Source of the DNA: Calliopsis andreniformis
Lineage: Eukaryota; Arthropoda; Insecta; Hymenoptera; Andrenidae
Reading direction: 5' to 3'
Assembly: GCF_051401765.1 (NCBI RefSeq)
Contig: NW_027480438.1
Span: 1,178,001-1,242,000, forward strand
Length of the DNA: 64,000 bases
Below are positions 13,661 to 26,959 of this stretch, piece by piece. Under the pieces are notes generated by a model. That model saw only the letters and a list, made by a program, of their open reading frames with translations. It searched no databases and was not told the DNA's origin. The first letter of the stretch is position 1, and every line of letters begins with the position of its first letter. The translations under genes were made by a program, and so were the position numbers.

Positions 13661-15000
13661 TCAATCCTCAATCCTCAACCATCAATCCTCATTCCTCAAA
13701 CCTCAATCCTCAACCCTCAGTCCTCATCCTCAATTCTCAATTCTCAATCCTCAATCCTCAATCCTCAATCTTCAATCCTCAATAATCAATCTCCGATCCT
13801 AGGTCCTCAATCCCCAACCTTCAATCGTTAATCCTCAACCTTCAATCCTCAATCCCCAGTCATCAATCTTCAATCCTCAATGCTCAATCCTCAATCCTCA
13901 ATCCTCAGTCCTCAATCACCAATCCTTAATCCTCAAACCTCAATCCTCAACCGTCAGTCCTCGTCCTCAATCCTCAAACCTCAATCATCAATCCTCAATA
14001 TTCAATCATCAATACTCAATCTTCAATCCTCAATACTCAAACCTCAATCCTCAATCCTCATTCTTCAATCCTAAATACCCAATCCTCAATTTCCAATCCT
14101 CAATCCTCAATCCTCAATTCTCAATCCTCAATCCTTAATCCTCAGACCTCAAACATCAATATTCAACCCTCAGTCCTCGTCCTCAATCGACAACCCTCAA
14201 TCCTCAGTCCTCAATATTCAATCATCAATATTCAATCTTCAATCCTCAATCCTCAATCCTCAATCCTCAATCCTCAATCCTCAATTTTCAACCCTGAATC
14301 CGCAATCCTCAATAATCAATCCTCTATCTTCAATCCTCAATACTCAATCTTCAATCCTTAATCCTCAATCTGCAATCCCGAATCCCCAGTACTCAATCTT
14401 CAATCCTCAATGCTCAATCCTCAATCCTCAATCCTCAGTCCTCAGTCCTCAATCTTCAATCCTCAAACCTCAATCCTCAACCGTCAGTCCTCATCGTCCA
14501 TCCTCAATCCTCAATCCTCAATCCTCAATCTTCAATCCCCTATACTCAATCTTCAATCCTCAATCCTCAATCCTCAATCCTCAATCCTCAATCCTCAGGT
14601 ATCAATACTCAATCTTCAATACTCAATCCTCAATCCTCAATCCTCAATCCTCAATCCTCAATCCTCAACCATCAATCCTCATTCCTCAAACCTCAATCCT
14701 CAACCCTCAGTCCTCATCCTCAATTCTCAATTCTCAATCCTCAATCGTCAATCCTCAATCTTCAATCCTCAATAATCAATCTCCGATCCTAGATCCTCAA
14801 TCCCCAATCTTCAATCGTTAATCCTCAATATTCAATCCTCAATCCCCAGTCATCAATCTTCAATCCTCAATGCTCAATCCTCAATCCTCAATCCTCAATC
14901 CTCAGTCCTCAATCCCCAATCCTCAATCCTCTAACCTCAATCCTCAACCGTCAGTCCTCGTCCTCAATCCTCAAACCTCAATCCTCAATCCTCAATACTC
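13400..15000 (+). repeat. Four related sub-units of 0.45-0.53 kb
   Basis: The string CAATGCTCAATCC followed by CTCAGTCCTC occurs with its ATG at 13,427, 13,880, 14,410 and 14,870, spacings of 453, 530 and 460. Alternate copies are closest (13,427 with 14,410 and 13,880 with 14,870, 983 and 990 apart), which suggests a dimeric unit of about 0.98 kb duplicated once. The units carry the CTCCGATCC and CAACCGTCAGTCC modules, uncommon elsewhere. Related single units occur near 50,969, 51,415 and 55,155. Confidence 0.75.
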
Positions 15001-15149
15001 AATCCTCAATCCTCAATCCTCAATCCTCAATCCTCAATCCTCAATCCTCAATCCTCAATATTCAATCCTCAATACTCAATCTTCAATCATCAATCCTCAA
15101 TCCTCAATTCTCAGTCGTCAATCCTCAGTCATCAATCCTCAATCTTCAA

Positions 15150-16985
15150 CCCTCAATATTCAATCATCAATACTCAATCTTCAATCCTCAATCCTCAATC
15201 CTCAATCCTCAATCTTCAACCCTGAATCCTCAATCCTCAATACTCAATCCTCAATCTTCAATACTCAATACTCAATCTTCAATCCTCAATCCTCAATCCT
15301 CAATACTCAATATTCAATCATCAATACTCAATCTTCAATCCTCAATCCTCAATCCTCAATTCTCAATCCTCAATCATCAATCCTCAATCCTCAATACTCA
15401 ATCCTCAATCCTCAATCCTCAATCCTCAATCCTCAATCCTCAATCCTCAATCCGCAATATTCAATCCTCAATACTCAATCTTCAATCATCAATCCTCAAT
15501 CCTCAATTCTCAGTCGTCAATCCTCAGTCATCAATCCTCAATCTTCAATACTCAATCGTCAATCCTTAGTCCTCAATCCTCAATCCTCAATCATCGTTCC
15601 TCAAACCTCAATCCTCAACCCTCAGTCTTCATCCTCAATCCTCAATCCTCAATCCTCAATCCTCAATATTCAATCATCAATACTCAATCTTCAATCCCCA
15701 ATCCTCAAACCTCAATCCTCAATCCACATTCTTCAATCCTAAATACCCAATCCTTAATCTTCAATCCTCAATCCTCAATCCTCAATTCTCAATCCTCAAT
15801 CCTTAATCCTCAGACCTCAAACATCAATATTCAACCCTCAGTCCTCGTCCTCAATACACAACCCTCAATCCTCAGTCCTCAATATTCAATCATAAATATT
15901 CAATCTTCAATACTCAATCCTCAATCCTCAATCCTCAATCCTCAATCCTCAGTCTTCAACCCTGAATCCTCAATACTCAATCCTCAATCTTCAATCCTCA
16001 ATACTCAATCTTCAATCCTCAATCCTCAATCGTCAATCCTCAATCCTCAATTTTCAATCCTCAACACTCAATCTTCAATCCTCAATCCTTAATCCTCAAT
16101 CCTCAATCCTCATTCTTCAATCCTCAATACCGAATCCTCAATCTTCAGTCCTCAATCCTCAATCCTCAATCCTAATTCCTCAACCCTCATTCTTCAATCC
16201 TCAATACCCAATCCTCAATTTCTATCCTCAATCCTCAATCCTCATTTCTCAATCCTCAACCCTCAACCCTCAGCCCTCATCCTCCATCCTCAGTACTCAA
16301 TCCTCTATCCTCAATCTTCAATCCTCAATACTCAATCTTCAATCCTCATTCCTCAATCCTCAATCCTCAATCCTCAATCTTCAATCCTCAAACATCAATC
16401 CTCAATTCTCAATCCTCAATCCTCAGTCCTCAGTCGTCGAACCTCAATCCCCGACCCTTAGCACTCATCCTCAATCCTCGTTCCTCAATCCTCAATCCTC
16501 AAACCTAAATCCTCTACCGTCAGTCCTCGTCCTCAATCCTCAAACCTCAATCCTCAATCCTCAATATTCAATCATCAATACTCAATCCTCAATCTTCAAT
16601 CCTCAATACCCAATCTTCAATCCTCAATCCTCAATCCTCAATCCTCAATCCTCAATCTTCAATCCTCAACACTAATCTTCAATCCTCAATCCCCAATCCT
16701 CAATCCTCAATCCTCATTCTTGAATCCTCAATACCCAATCCTCAATCTTCTATCCTCAATCCTCAATCCTCAATCCTAATTCCTCAATCCTCATTCTTCA
16801 ATCCTCAATACCCAATCCTCAATTTCAATCCTCAATCCTCAATCCTCATTTCTCAATCCTCAATCTTCAACCCTCAGCCCTCATCCTCCATCCTCAGTAC
16901 TCAATCCTCTATCCTCAATCTTCAATCCTCAATACTCAATCTTCGATCCTCATTCCTCAATCCTCAATCCTCAATCCTCAATCCT
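15150..16985 (+). repeat. HOR block D4, copy a (1.84 kb)
   Basis: Aligns with 25,117-26,959 at offset 9,967, rising to 9,974. Fixed points are CTTCAACCCT at 15,214, the CTCAGACCTC module near 15,809, the CpG module with GAACCTCAATCC at 16,431 and CTTCGATCC at 16,941. The window has this CpG module variant (ending CCCGACCC) only in these two copies. At the right end this copy passes into CTTCCATCCTC, while copy b passes into CTTCAATCGCC. Confidence 0.82.
16431..16460 (+). repeat. CpG-containing module, variant d (also at 26405)
   Basis: GTCGAACCTCAATCC with CCCGACCC, present only in the two copies of block D4. Confidence 0.74.
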
Positions 16986-17004
16986 CAATCTTCCATCCTC
17001 AATT

Positions 17005-18330
17005 CTCAATCTTCAATCCTCGATCCTCAATCCTCAATCCTCAATATTCAATCATCAATTCTCAATCTTCAATCCTCAATCCTCAATCCTCAATCCTCAA
17101 TCCTCAATCCTCGATCCTCAATATTCAATCATCAATACTCAATCTTTAACCCTCAATCTTCAATCCTCAATACTCAATCTTCAATCCTCAATCCTCAATC
17201 TTCAATCCTCAATCCTCAATCCTCAATATTCAATCCTCAATACTCAATCTTCAATCCTCAATCCTCAATCCTCAATCCTCAATCCTCAATCCTCAATATT
17301 CAATCCTCAATACTCAATCTTCAATCCTCAATCCTCAATCCTCAATATTCAATCCTCAATACTCAATCTTCAATCATCAATACTCAATCTTCAACCCTCA
17401 AACCTCAATCCCCAATCCTCAATATTCAATCAGCAATACTCAATCTTCAATCCTCAATCCTCAATCCTCAATCCTCAATCCTCAATCCTCAATCCTCAAT
17501 ATTCAATCATCAATACTCAATCTTCAACCCTCAATCTTCAATCCTCAATACTCAATCTTCCATCCTCAATCCTCAATCCTCAATCCTCAATCCTCAATCC
17601 TCAGGCATCAATACTCAATCTACAATATTCAGTCCTCAATCCTTAATCCTCAATCCACAATCCTCAACCTTCAATACTCAATACTCAATCTTCAATCCTC
17701 AATCCTCAATCCTCAATCCTCAATCCTCAATCCTCAATCCGCAATATTCAATCCTCAATACTCAATCTTCAATCATCAATCCTCAGTCCTCAATTCTCAG
17801 TCGTCAATCCTCAGTCATCAATCCTCAATCTTCAATACTCAATCGTCAATCCTTAGTCCTCAATCCTCAATCCTCAATCCTCGTTCCTCAAACCTCAATC
17901 CTCAACCCTCAGTCTTCATCCTCAATCCTCAAACCTCAATCCTCAATCCTCAATATTCAATCATCAATACTCAATCTTCAATCCCCAGTCCTCAAACCTC
18001 AATCCTCAATCCTCATTCTTCAATCCTAAATACCCAATCCTTAATCTTCAATCCTTAATCCTCAATTCTCAATTCTCAATCCTCAATCCTTAATCCTCAG
18101 ACCTCAAACATCAATATTCAACCCTCAGTCCTCGTCCTCAATCCACAACCCTCAATCCTCAGTCCTCAATATTCAATCATAAATATTCAATCTTCAATCC
18201 TCAATCCTCAATCCTCAATCCTCAATCCTCAATCCTCAATCCTCAATCTTCAACCCTGAATCCTCAATCCTCAATACTCAATCCTCCGTCTTCAATCCTC
18301 AATACTCAATCTTCAATCCTCAATCCTCAA
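17005..18330 (+). repeat. HOR block D5, copy a
   Basis: Matches 33,096-34,414 at offset 16,091, fixed by CTTTAAC (17,145 and 33,236), AACCTCAATCCCC (17,401 and 33,492) and the CTCAGACCTC module (18,096 and 34,187). It links the flank to the left of the 1.65-kb HOR with the HOR's first 0.9 kb. The common ancestor therefore included the same junction. Confidence 0.8.
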
Positions 18331-19048
18331 TCGTCAATCCCCAATCCTCAATTTTCAATCCTCAACATTCAATCTTCAATCCTCAATCCTCAATCCTCAA
18401 TCCTCAATCCTCATTCTTCAATCCTCAATACCCAATCCTCAATCTTCAATCCTCAATCCTCAATCCTCAATCCTAATTCCTCAATCCTCATTCTTCAATC
18501 CTCAATACCCAATCCTCAATTTCAATCCTCAATCCTCAATCCTCATTTCTCAATCCTCAATCCTCAACCCTCAGCCCTCATCCTCCATCCTCAGTACTCA
18601 ATCCTCTATCCTCAATCTTCTATCCTCAATACTCAATCTTCAATCCTCATTCCTCAATCCTCAATCCTCAATCCTCAATCTTCAATCCTCAAACATCTAT
18701 CCTCAATTCTCAATCCTCAATCCTCAGTCCTCAATCCTCAATCCTCAATCCTCAATCCTCAATCCTCAATATTCAATCATCAATACTCAATCTTTAACCC
18801 TCAATCTTCAATCCTCAATACTCAATCTTCAATCCTCAATCCTCAATCTTCAATCCTCAATCCTCAATCCTCAATATTCAATCCTCAATACTCAATCTTC
18901 AATCCTCAATCCTCAATCCTCAATCCTCAATCCTCAATCCTCAATATTCAATCCTCAATACTCAATCTTCAATCCTCAATCCTCAATCCTCAATATTCAA
19001 TCCTCAATACTCAATCTTCAATCATCAATACTCAATCTTCAACCCTCA
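17401..19048 (+). repeat. 1.65-kb HOR, tandem unit 1
   Basis: Starts at AACCTCAATCCCC followed by the AATCAGC marker. The next starts are at 19,049 and 21,025. The CTCAGACCTC modules at 18,096 and 19,751 are 1,655 apart, while the starts are 1,648 apart, a difference of one heptamer. Marker order inside the unit: AATCAGC, GGCATC cassette, CCGCAATATTC, CTCGTTCCTC, CTCAGACCTC, CATAAATATTC, CTTCAACCCTG, CTAATTCC, CAATTTCAAT, CCTCCATCC, AAACATC, CTTTAACCC. Confidence 0.88.
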
Positions 19049-21024
19049 AACCTCAATCCCCAATCCTCAATATTCAATCAGCAATACTCAATCTTCAATC
19101 CTCAATCCTCAATCCTCAATCCTCAATCCTCAATCCTCAATCCTCAATATTCAATCATCAATACTCAATCTTCAACCCTCAATCTTCAATCCTCAATACT
19201 CAATCTTCCATCCTCAATCCTCAATCCTCAATCCTCAATCCTCAATCCTCAGGCATCAATACTCAATCTACAATATTCAGTCCTCAATCCTTAATCCTCA
19301 ATCCACAATCCTCAACATTCAATACTCAATACCCAATCTTCAATCCTCAATCCTCAATCCTCAATCCTCAATCCTCAATCCTCAATCCTCAATCCGCAAT
19401 ATTCAATCCTCAATACTCAATCTTCAATCATCAATCCTCAGTCCTCAATTCTCAGTCGTCAATCCTCAGTCATCAATCCTCAATCTTCAATACTCAATCG
19501 TCAATCCTTAGTCCTCAATCCTCAATCCTCAATCCTCGTTCCTCAAACCTCAATCCTCAACCCTCAGTCTTCATCCTCAATCCTCAAACCTCAATCCTCA
19601 ATCCTCAATATTCAATCATCAATACTCAATCTTCAATCCCCAGTCCTCAAACCTCAATCCTCAATCCTCATTCTTCAATCCTAAATACCCAATCCTTAAT
19701 CTTCAATCCTTAATCCTCAATTCTCAATTCTCAATCCTCAATCCTTAATCCTCAGACCTCAAACATCAATATTCAACCCTCAGTCCTCGTCCTCAATCCA
19801 CAACCCTCAATCCTCAGTCCTCAATATTCAATCATAAATATTCAATCTTCAATCCTCAATCCTCAATCCTCAATCCTCAATCCTCAATCCTCAATCCTCA
19901 ATCCTCAAACCTCAATCCTCAATCCTCAATATTCAATCATCAATACTCAATCTTCAATCCCCAGTCCTCAAACCTCAATCCTCAATCCTCATTCTTCAAT
20001 CCTAAATACCCAATCCTTAATCTTCAATCCTTAATCCTCAATTCTCAATTCTCAATCCTCAATCCTTAATCCTCAGACCTCAAACATCAATATTCAACCC
20101 TCAGTCCTCGTCCTCAATCCACAACCCTCAATCCTCAGTCCTCAATATTCAATCATAAATATTCAATCTTCAATCCTCAATCCTCAATCCTCAATCCTCA
20201 ATCCTCAATCCTCAATCCTCAATCTTCAACCCTGAATCCTCAATCCTCAATACTCAATCCTCCATCTTCAATCGTCAATACTCAATCTTCAATCCTCAAT
20301 CCTCAATCGTCAATCCCCAATCCTCAATTTTCAATCCTCAACATTCAATCTTCAATCCTCAATCCTCAATCCTCAATCCTCAATCCTCATTCTTCAATCC
20401 TCAATACCCAATCCTCAATCTTCAATCCTCAATCCTCAATCCTCAATCCTAATTCCTCAATCCTCATTCTTCAATCCTCAATACCCAATCCTCAATTTCA
20501 ATCCTCAATCCTCAATCCTCATTTCTCAATCCTCAATCCTCAACCCTCAGCCCTCATCCTCCATCCTCAGTACTCAATCCTCTATCCTCAATCTTCTATC
20601 CTCAATACTCAATCTTCAATCCTCATTCCTCAATCCTCAATCCTCAATCCTCAATCTTCAATCCTCAAACATCTATCCTCAATTCTCAATCCTCAATCCT
20701 CAGTCCTCAATCCTCAATCCTCAATCCTCAATCCTCAATCCTCAATATTCAATCATCAATACTCAATCTTTAACCCTCAATCTTCAATCCTCAATACTCA
20801 ATCTTCAATCCTCAATCCTCAATCTTCAATCCTCAATCCTCAATCCTCAATATTCAATCCTCAATACTCAATCTTCAATCCTCAATCCTCAATCCTCAAT
20901 CCTCAATCCTCAATCCTCAATATTCAATCCTCAATACTCAATCTTCAATCCTCAATCCTCAATCCTCAATATTCAATCCTCAATACTCAATCTTCAATCA
21001 TCAATACTCAATCTTCAACCCTCA
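19049..21024 (+). repeat. 1.65-kb HOR, tandem unit 2, enlarged by a nested duplication
   Basis: Same marker order as unit 1 but 1,976 bp long. The excess is explained by a 321-bp internal tandem duplication (19,586-19,906 and 19,907-20,227): 1,655 + 321 = 1,976. The unit also has GTCAATACTC near 20,274 where its neighbours have CTCAATACTC. Confidence 0.88.
19586..20227 (+). repeat. Nested 321-bp tandem duplication
   Basis: AAACCTCAATCC starts at 19,586 and again at 19,907, and the CTCAGACCTC module is duplicated at 19,751 and 20,072, 321 bp apart in both cases. The second copy joins directly after a CCTCAAT run, which offers homology for unequal exchange. 321 is not a multiple of 7. The segment therefore includes phase-slipping modules and is not a simple gain of heptamers. 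Confidence 0.87.
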
Positions 21025-22600
21025 AACCTCAATCCCCAATCCTCAATATTCAATCAGCAATACTCAATCTTCAATCCTCAATCCTCAATCCTCAATCCTC
21101 AATCCTCAATCCTCAATCCTCAATATTCAATCATCAATGCTCAATCTTCAACCCTCAATCTTCAATCCTCAATACTCAATCTTCCATCCTCAATCCTCAA
21201 TCCTCAATCCTCAATCCTCAATCCTCAGGCATCAATACTCAATCTACAATATTCAGTCCTCAATCCTTAATCCTCAATCCACAATCCTCAACCTTCAATA
21301 CTCAATACCCAATCTTCAATCCTCAATCCTCAATCCTCAATCCTCAATCCTCAATCCTCAATCCTCAATCCGCAATATTCAATCCTCAATACTCAATCTT
21401 CAATCATCAATCCTCAGTCCTCAATTCTCAGTCGTCAATCCTCAGTCATCAATCCTCAATCTTCAATACTCAATCGTCAATCCTTAGTCCTCAATCCTCA
21501 ATCCTCAATCCTCGTTCCTCAAACCTCAATCCTCAACCCTCAGTCTTCATCCTCAATCCTCAAACCTCAATCCTCAATCCTCAATATTCAATCATCAATA
21601 CTCAATCTTCAATCCCCAGTCCTCAAACCTCAATCCTCAATCCTCATTCTTCAATCCTAAATACCCAATCCTTAATCTTCAATCCTTAATCCTCAATTCT
21701 CAATTCTCAATCCTCAATCCTTAATCCTCAGACCTCAAACATCAATATTCAACCCTCAGTCCTCGTCCTCAATCCACAACCCTCAATCCTCAGTCCTCAA
21801 TATTCAATCATAAATATTCAATCTTCAATCCTCAATCCTCAATCCTCAATCCTCAATCCTCAATCCTCAATCCTCAATCTTCAACCCTGAATCCTCAATC
21901 CTCAATACTCAATCCTCCATCTTCAATCCTCAATACTCAATCTTCAATCCTCAATCCTCAATCGTCAATCCCCAATCCTCAATTTTCAATCCTCAACATT
22001 CAATCTTCAATCCTCAATCCTCAATCCTCAATCCTCAATCCTCATTCTTCAATCCTCAATACCCAATCCTCAATCTTCAATCCTCAATCCTCAATCCTCA
22101 ATCCTAATTCCTCAATCCTCATTCTTCAATCCTCAATACCCAATCCTCAATTTCAATCCTCAATCCTCAATCCTCATTTCTCAATCCTCAATCCTCAACA
22201 CTCAGCCCTCATCCTCCATCCTCAGTACTCAATCCTCTATCCTCAATCTTCTATCCTCAATACTCAATCTTCAATCCTCATTCCTCAATCCTCAATCCTC
22301 AATCCTCAATCTTCAATCCTCAAACATCTATCCTCAATTCTCAATCCTCAATCCTCAGTCCTCAATCCTCAATCCTCAATCCTCAATCCTCAATCCTCAA
22401 TATTCAATCATCAATACTCAATCTTTAACCCTCAATCTTCAATCCTCAATACTCAATCTTCAATCCTCAATCCTCAATCCTCAATCCTCAATCCTCAATC
22501 CTCAATATTCAATCCTCAATACTCAATCTTCAATCCTCAATCCTCAATCCTCAATATTCAATCCTCAATACTCAATCTTCAATCATCAATACTCAATCTT
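21025..22600 (+). repeat. 1.65-kb HOR, tandem unit 3 (also the left part of block D3 copy b)
   Basis: Third head-to-tail unit. It has CAATGCTC at 21,136 where its neighbours have CAATACTC. It is about 70 bp shorter in its last quarter, between the CTCAGACCTC module and CTTCAACCC, than unit 2. After 22,600 the array does not start a fourth unit but continues into D3 material with AAGCTT at 23,161. Confidence 0.83.
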
Positions 22601-23836
22601 CAACCCTCAACCTTCAATCCTCAATACTCAATACTCAATCCTCAATATTCAACCCTCAGCCCTCATCCTCCATCCTCAATACTCAATCCTCAATCCCCAA
22701 TCTTCAATCCTCAATTCTCAATCTTCCATCCTCGATCCTCAATCCTCAATATTCAATCCTCAATACTCAATCTTCAATCATCAATCCTCAATCCCCAATT
22801 CTCAGTCGTCAATCCTCAGTCAACAATCCTCAATCTTCAATACTCAATCGTCAATCCCTAGTCCTCAATCCTCAATCCTCAATCCTCGTTCCTCAAACCT
22901 CAATCCTCAATCCTCAATATTCTATCATCCATACTCAATCTTCAATCCTCAATACTCAATCCTCAATCCTCAATCCTCAATCCTCATTCCTCAATATTCA
23001 ATCATCAATACTCAATCTTCAACCCTCAATCTTCAATCCTCAATACTCAATCTTCAATCCTGAATCCTCAATCCTCAATCCTCAATCCTCAATCCTCAGG
23101 CATCAATACTCAATCTACAATATTCAATCCTCAATCCTTAACCCTCAATCCACAATCCTCAAGCTTCAATACTCAATACTGAATCTTCAATCCTCAATCC
23201 TCAATCCTCAATCCTCAATTCTCAATCCTCAATCTTCAATCCTCAATTCTCAATCTTCAATCCTCGATCTACAATCCTCAATCCTCAATATTCAATCATC
23301 AATACTCAATCTTCAACCCTCAATCTTCAATCCTCAATACTCAATCTTCAATCCTCAATCCTCAATCCTCAATCCTCAATCCTCAATCCTCAATCCTCAG
23401 GCATCAATACTCAATCTACAATATTCAATCCTCAGTCCTTAATCATCAATCCACAATCCTCAACCTTCAATACTCAATACTCAATCTTCAATCCTCAATC
23501 CTCAGTCCTCAATCCTCAATCCTCAATCCTCAATCCTCAGGCATCAATACTCAATCTTCAATGCTCAATCCTCAATCCTCAATCCTCAATCCTCCTTCCC
23601 CAACCCTCAATCCTCATTCCTCAAACCTCAACCCTCAACCCTCAGTCCTCATACTCAATTCTCAATTCTCAATCCTCAATCCTCAATCCTCAATCTTCAA
23701 TCCTCAATAATCAATCTCCAATCCTCAATCCTCAATTCTCGATCCTCAATCCTCAGGCATCAATACTCAATCTTCAATACTCAACCCCCAGTCCTCACTC
23801 CTCAATCCTCAATCCTCAAACCTCAATCCTCAATCC
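21025..23836 (+). repeat. HOR block D3, copy b
   Basis: Matches 10,354-13,166 at the constant offset 10,671: AAGCTT at 23,161, TCAGTCCTTAATCATC at 23,432 and CAACCCCCAG at 23,782. Divergence begins after about 23,836, where this copy enters CATTCTTCAATCCTAAATAC and copy a continues with ATTCAATCATC. Small differences include CTCCTTCCCC near 23,592 against CTCATTCCCC. Confidence 0.86.
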
Positions 23837-25030
23837 TCATTCTTCAATCCTAAATACCCAATCCTCAATCTTCAATCCTCAATCCTCAATCCTCAATTCT
23901 CAATCCTCAATCCTTAATACTCAGACCTCAAACATCAATATTCAACCCTCAGTCCTCGTCCTCAATCCGCAACCCTCAATCCTCAGTCCTCAATATTCAA
24001 TCATCAATATTCAATCTTCAATCCTCAATCCGCAATCCTCAATCCTCGATTCTCAATCCTCAATTTTCAACCCTGAATCCTCAATCCTCAATACTCAATC
24101 CTCAATCTTCAATCCTCAATACCCAATCTTCAATCCTCAATCCTCAATCCTCAATCCTCAATCCTCAATCTTCAATCCTCAACACTAATCTTCAATCCTC
24201 AATCCCCAATCCTCAGTCCTCAATCCTCATTCTTCAATCCTCAATACCCAATCCTCAATCTTCAACCCTCAATCCTCAATCCTCAATCCTAATTCCTCAA
24301 TCCTCATTCTTCAATCCTCAATACCCAATCCTCAATTTCAATCCTCAATCCTCAATCCTCATTTCTCAATCCTCAATCTTCAACCCTCAGACCTCATCCT
24401 CCATCCTCAGTACTCAATCCTCTATCCTCAATCTTCAATCCTCAATACTCAACCTTCGATCCTCATTCCTCAATCCTCAATCCTCAATCCTCAATCTTCA
24501 ATCGCCAATACTCAATCTGCAATCCCCAATACTCAAACCTCAATCCTCAATCCTCATTACTCAATCCTCAATACCCAATCCTCAATCCTCAATCCTCAAT
24601 CCTCAATCCTCAATATTCAATCATCAATCCTCAATCTTGAATACTCAATCTTCAATCCTCAATACTCAACCTTCAATCCTCAATCCTCAATCCTCAATCC
24701 TCAATCCTCAATCCTCAGGCATCAATACTCAATCTACAATATTCAATCCACAATCCTCAATCCTCAATCCTCAGGCATCAATACTCAATCTACAATATTC
24801 AATCCACAATCCTTAATCCTCAATCCACAATCCTCAACCTTCAATACTCAATACTCAATCTTCAATCCTCAATCCTCAATCCTCAATCCTCAATCCTCAA
24901 TCCTCAATCCTCAATATTCAATCCTCAATACTCAATCTTCAATCATCAATCCTCAATCCACAATTCTCAGTCGTCAATCCTCAGTCATCAATCCTCAATC
25001 TTCAATACTCAATCGTCAATCCTTAGTCCT
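23830..25030 (+). repeat. HOR block D6, copy a (1.2 kb)
   Basis: Matches 51,586-52,786 at constant offset 27,756. Fixed points are ACTCAGACCTC (23,919 and 51,675), ATCGCCAATAC (24,501 and 52,257) and the doubled GGCATC cassette (24,718 and 52,474-52,481). It holds the AACACTAATC string and one member of the seven-locus cassette family. The copies part near 25,030, after CTTAGTCC. Confidence 0.82.
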
Positions 25031-25116
25031 CAATCCTCAATCCTCGATCCTCGTTCCTCAAACCTCAATCCTCAACCCTCAGTCTTCATCCTCAATCCTC
25101 AAACCTCAATCCTCAA

Positions 25117-26959
25117 CCCTCAATATTCAATCATCAATACTCAATCTTCAATCCTCAATCCTCAATCCTCAATCCTCAATCTTCAACCCTGAATCCTCAA
25201 TCCTCAATACTCAATCCTCAATCTTCAATCCTCAATACTCAATATTCAATCCTCAATCCTCAATCCTCAATCCTCAATATTCAATCATCAATACTCAATC
25301 TTCAATCCTCAATCCTCAATCCTCAATTCTCAATCCTCAATCCTCAATCCTCAATCCTCAATACTCAATCCTCAATCCTCAATCCTCAATCCTCAATCCT
25401 CAATCCTCAATCCTCAATCCTCAATCCGCAATATTCAATCCTCAATACTCAATCTTCAATCATCAATCCTCAATCCTCAATTCTCAGTCGTCAATCCTCA
25501 GTCATCAATCCTCAATCTTCAATACTCAATCGTCAATCCTTAGTCCTCAATCCTCAATCCTCAATCATCGTTCCTCAAACCTCAATCCTCAACCCTCAGT
25601 CTTCATCCTCAATCCTCAAACCTCAATCCTCAATCCTCAATATTCAATCATCAATACTCAATCTTCAATCCCCAATCCTCAAACCTCAATCCTCAATCCA
25701 CATTCTTCAATCCTAAATACCCAATCCTTAATCTTCAATCCTCAATCCTCAATCCTCAATTCTCAATCCTCAATCCTTAATCCTCAGACCTCAAACATCA
25801 ATATTCAACCCTCAGTCCTCGTCCTCAATACACAACCCTCAATCCTCAGTCCTCAATATTCAATCATAAATATTCAATCTTCAATCCTCAATCCTCAATC
25901 CTCAATCCTCAATCCTCAATCCTCAGTCTTCAACCCTGAATCCTCAATACTCAATCCTCAATCTTCAATCCTCAATACTCAATCTTCAATCCTCAATCCT
26001 CAATCGTCAATCCTCAATCCTCAATTTTCAATCCTCAACACTCAATCTTCAATCCTCAATCCTCAATCCTCAATCCTCAATCCTCATTCTTCAATCCTCA
26101 ATACCCAATCCTCAATCTTCAGTCCTCAATCCTCAATCCTCAATCCTAATTCCTCAATCCCCATTCTTCAATCCTCAATACCCAATCCTCAATTTCTATC
26201 CTCAATCCTCAATCCTCATTTCTCAATCCTCAACCCTCAACCCTCAGCCCTCATCCTCCATCCTCAGTACTCAATCCTCTATCCTCAATCTTCAATCCTC
26301 AATACTCAATCTTCAATCCTCATTCCTCAATCCTCAATCCTCAATCCTCAATCTTCAATCCTCAAACATCAATCCTCAATTCTCAATCCTCAATCCTCAG
26401 TCCTCAGTCGTCGAACCTCAATCCCCGACCCTTAGCACTCATCCTCAATCCTCGTTCCTCAAACCTCAATCCTCAAACCTAAATCCTCTACCGTCAGTCC
26501 TCGTCCTCAATCCTCAAACCTCAATCCTCAATCCTCAATATTCAATCATCAATACTCAATCCTCAATCTTCAATCCTCAATACCCAATCTTCAATACTCA
26601 ATCTTTAACCCTCAATCTTCAATCCTCAATCTTCAATCCTCAACACTAATCTTCAATCCTCAATCCCCAATCCTCAATCCTCAATCCTCATTCTTGAATC
26701 CTCAATACCCAATCCTCAATCTTCAATCCTCAATCCTCAATCCTCAATCCTAATTCCTCAATCCTCATTCTTCAATCCTCAATACCCAATCCTCAATTTC
26801 AATCCTCAATCCTCAATCCTCATTTCTCAATCCTCAATCTTCAACCCTCAGCCCTCATCCTCCATCCTCAGTACTCAATCCTCTATCCTCAATCTTCAAT
26901 CCTCAATACTCAATCTTCGATCCTCATTCCTCAATCCTCAATCCTCAATCCTCAATCTT
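25117..26959 (+). repeat. HOR block D4, copy b
   Basis: Direct repeat of 15,150-16,985. Near 26,590-26,640 it differs more: a CTTTAACCC heptamer string replaces a CCTCAAT run. The matching then resumes at the AACACTAATC string, one of the places where the 7-bp phase slips. Confidence 0.82.
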
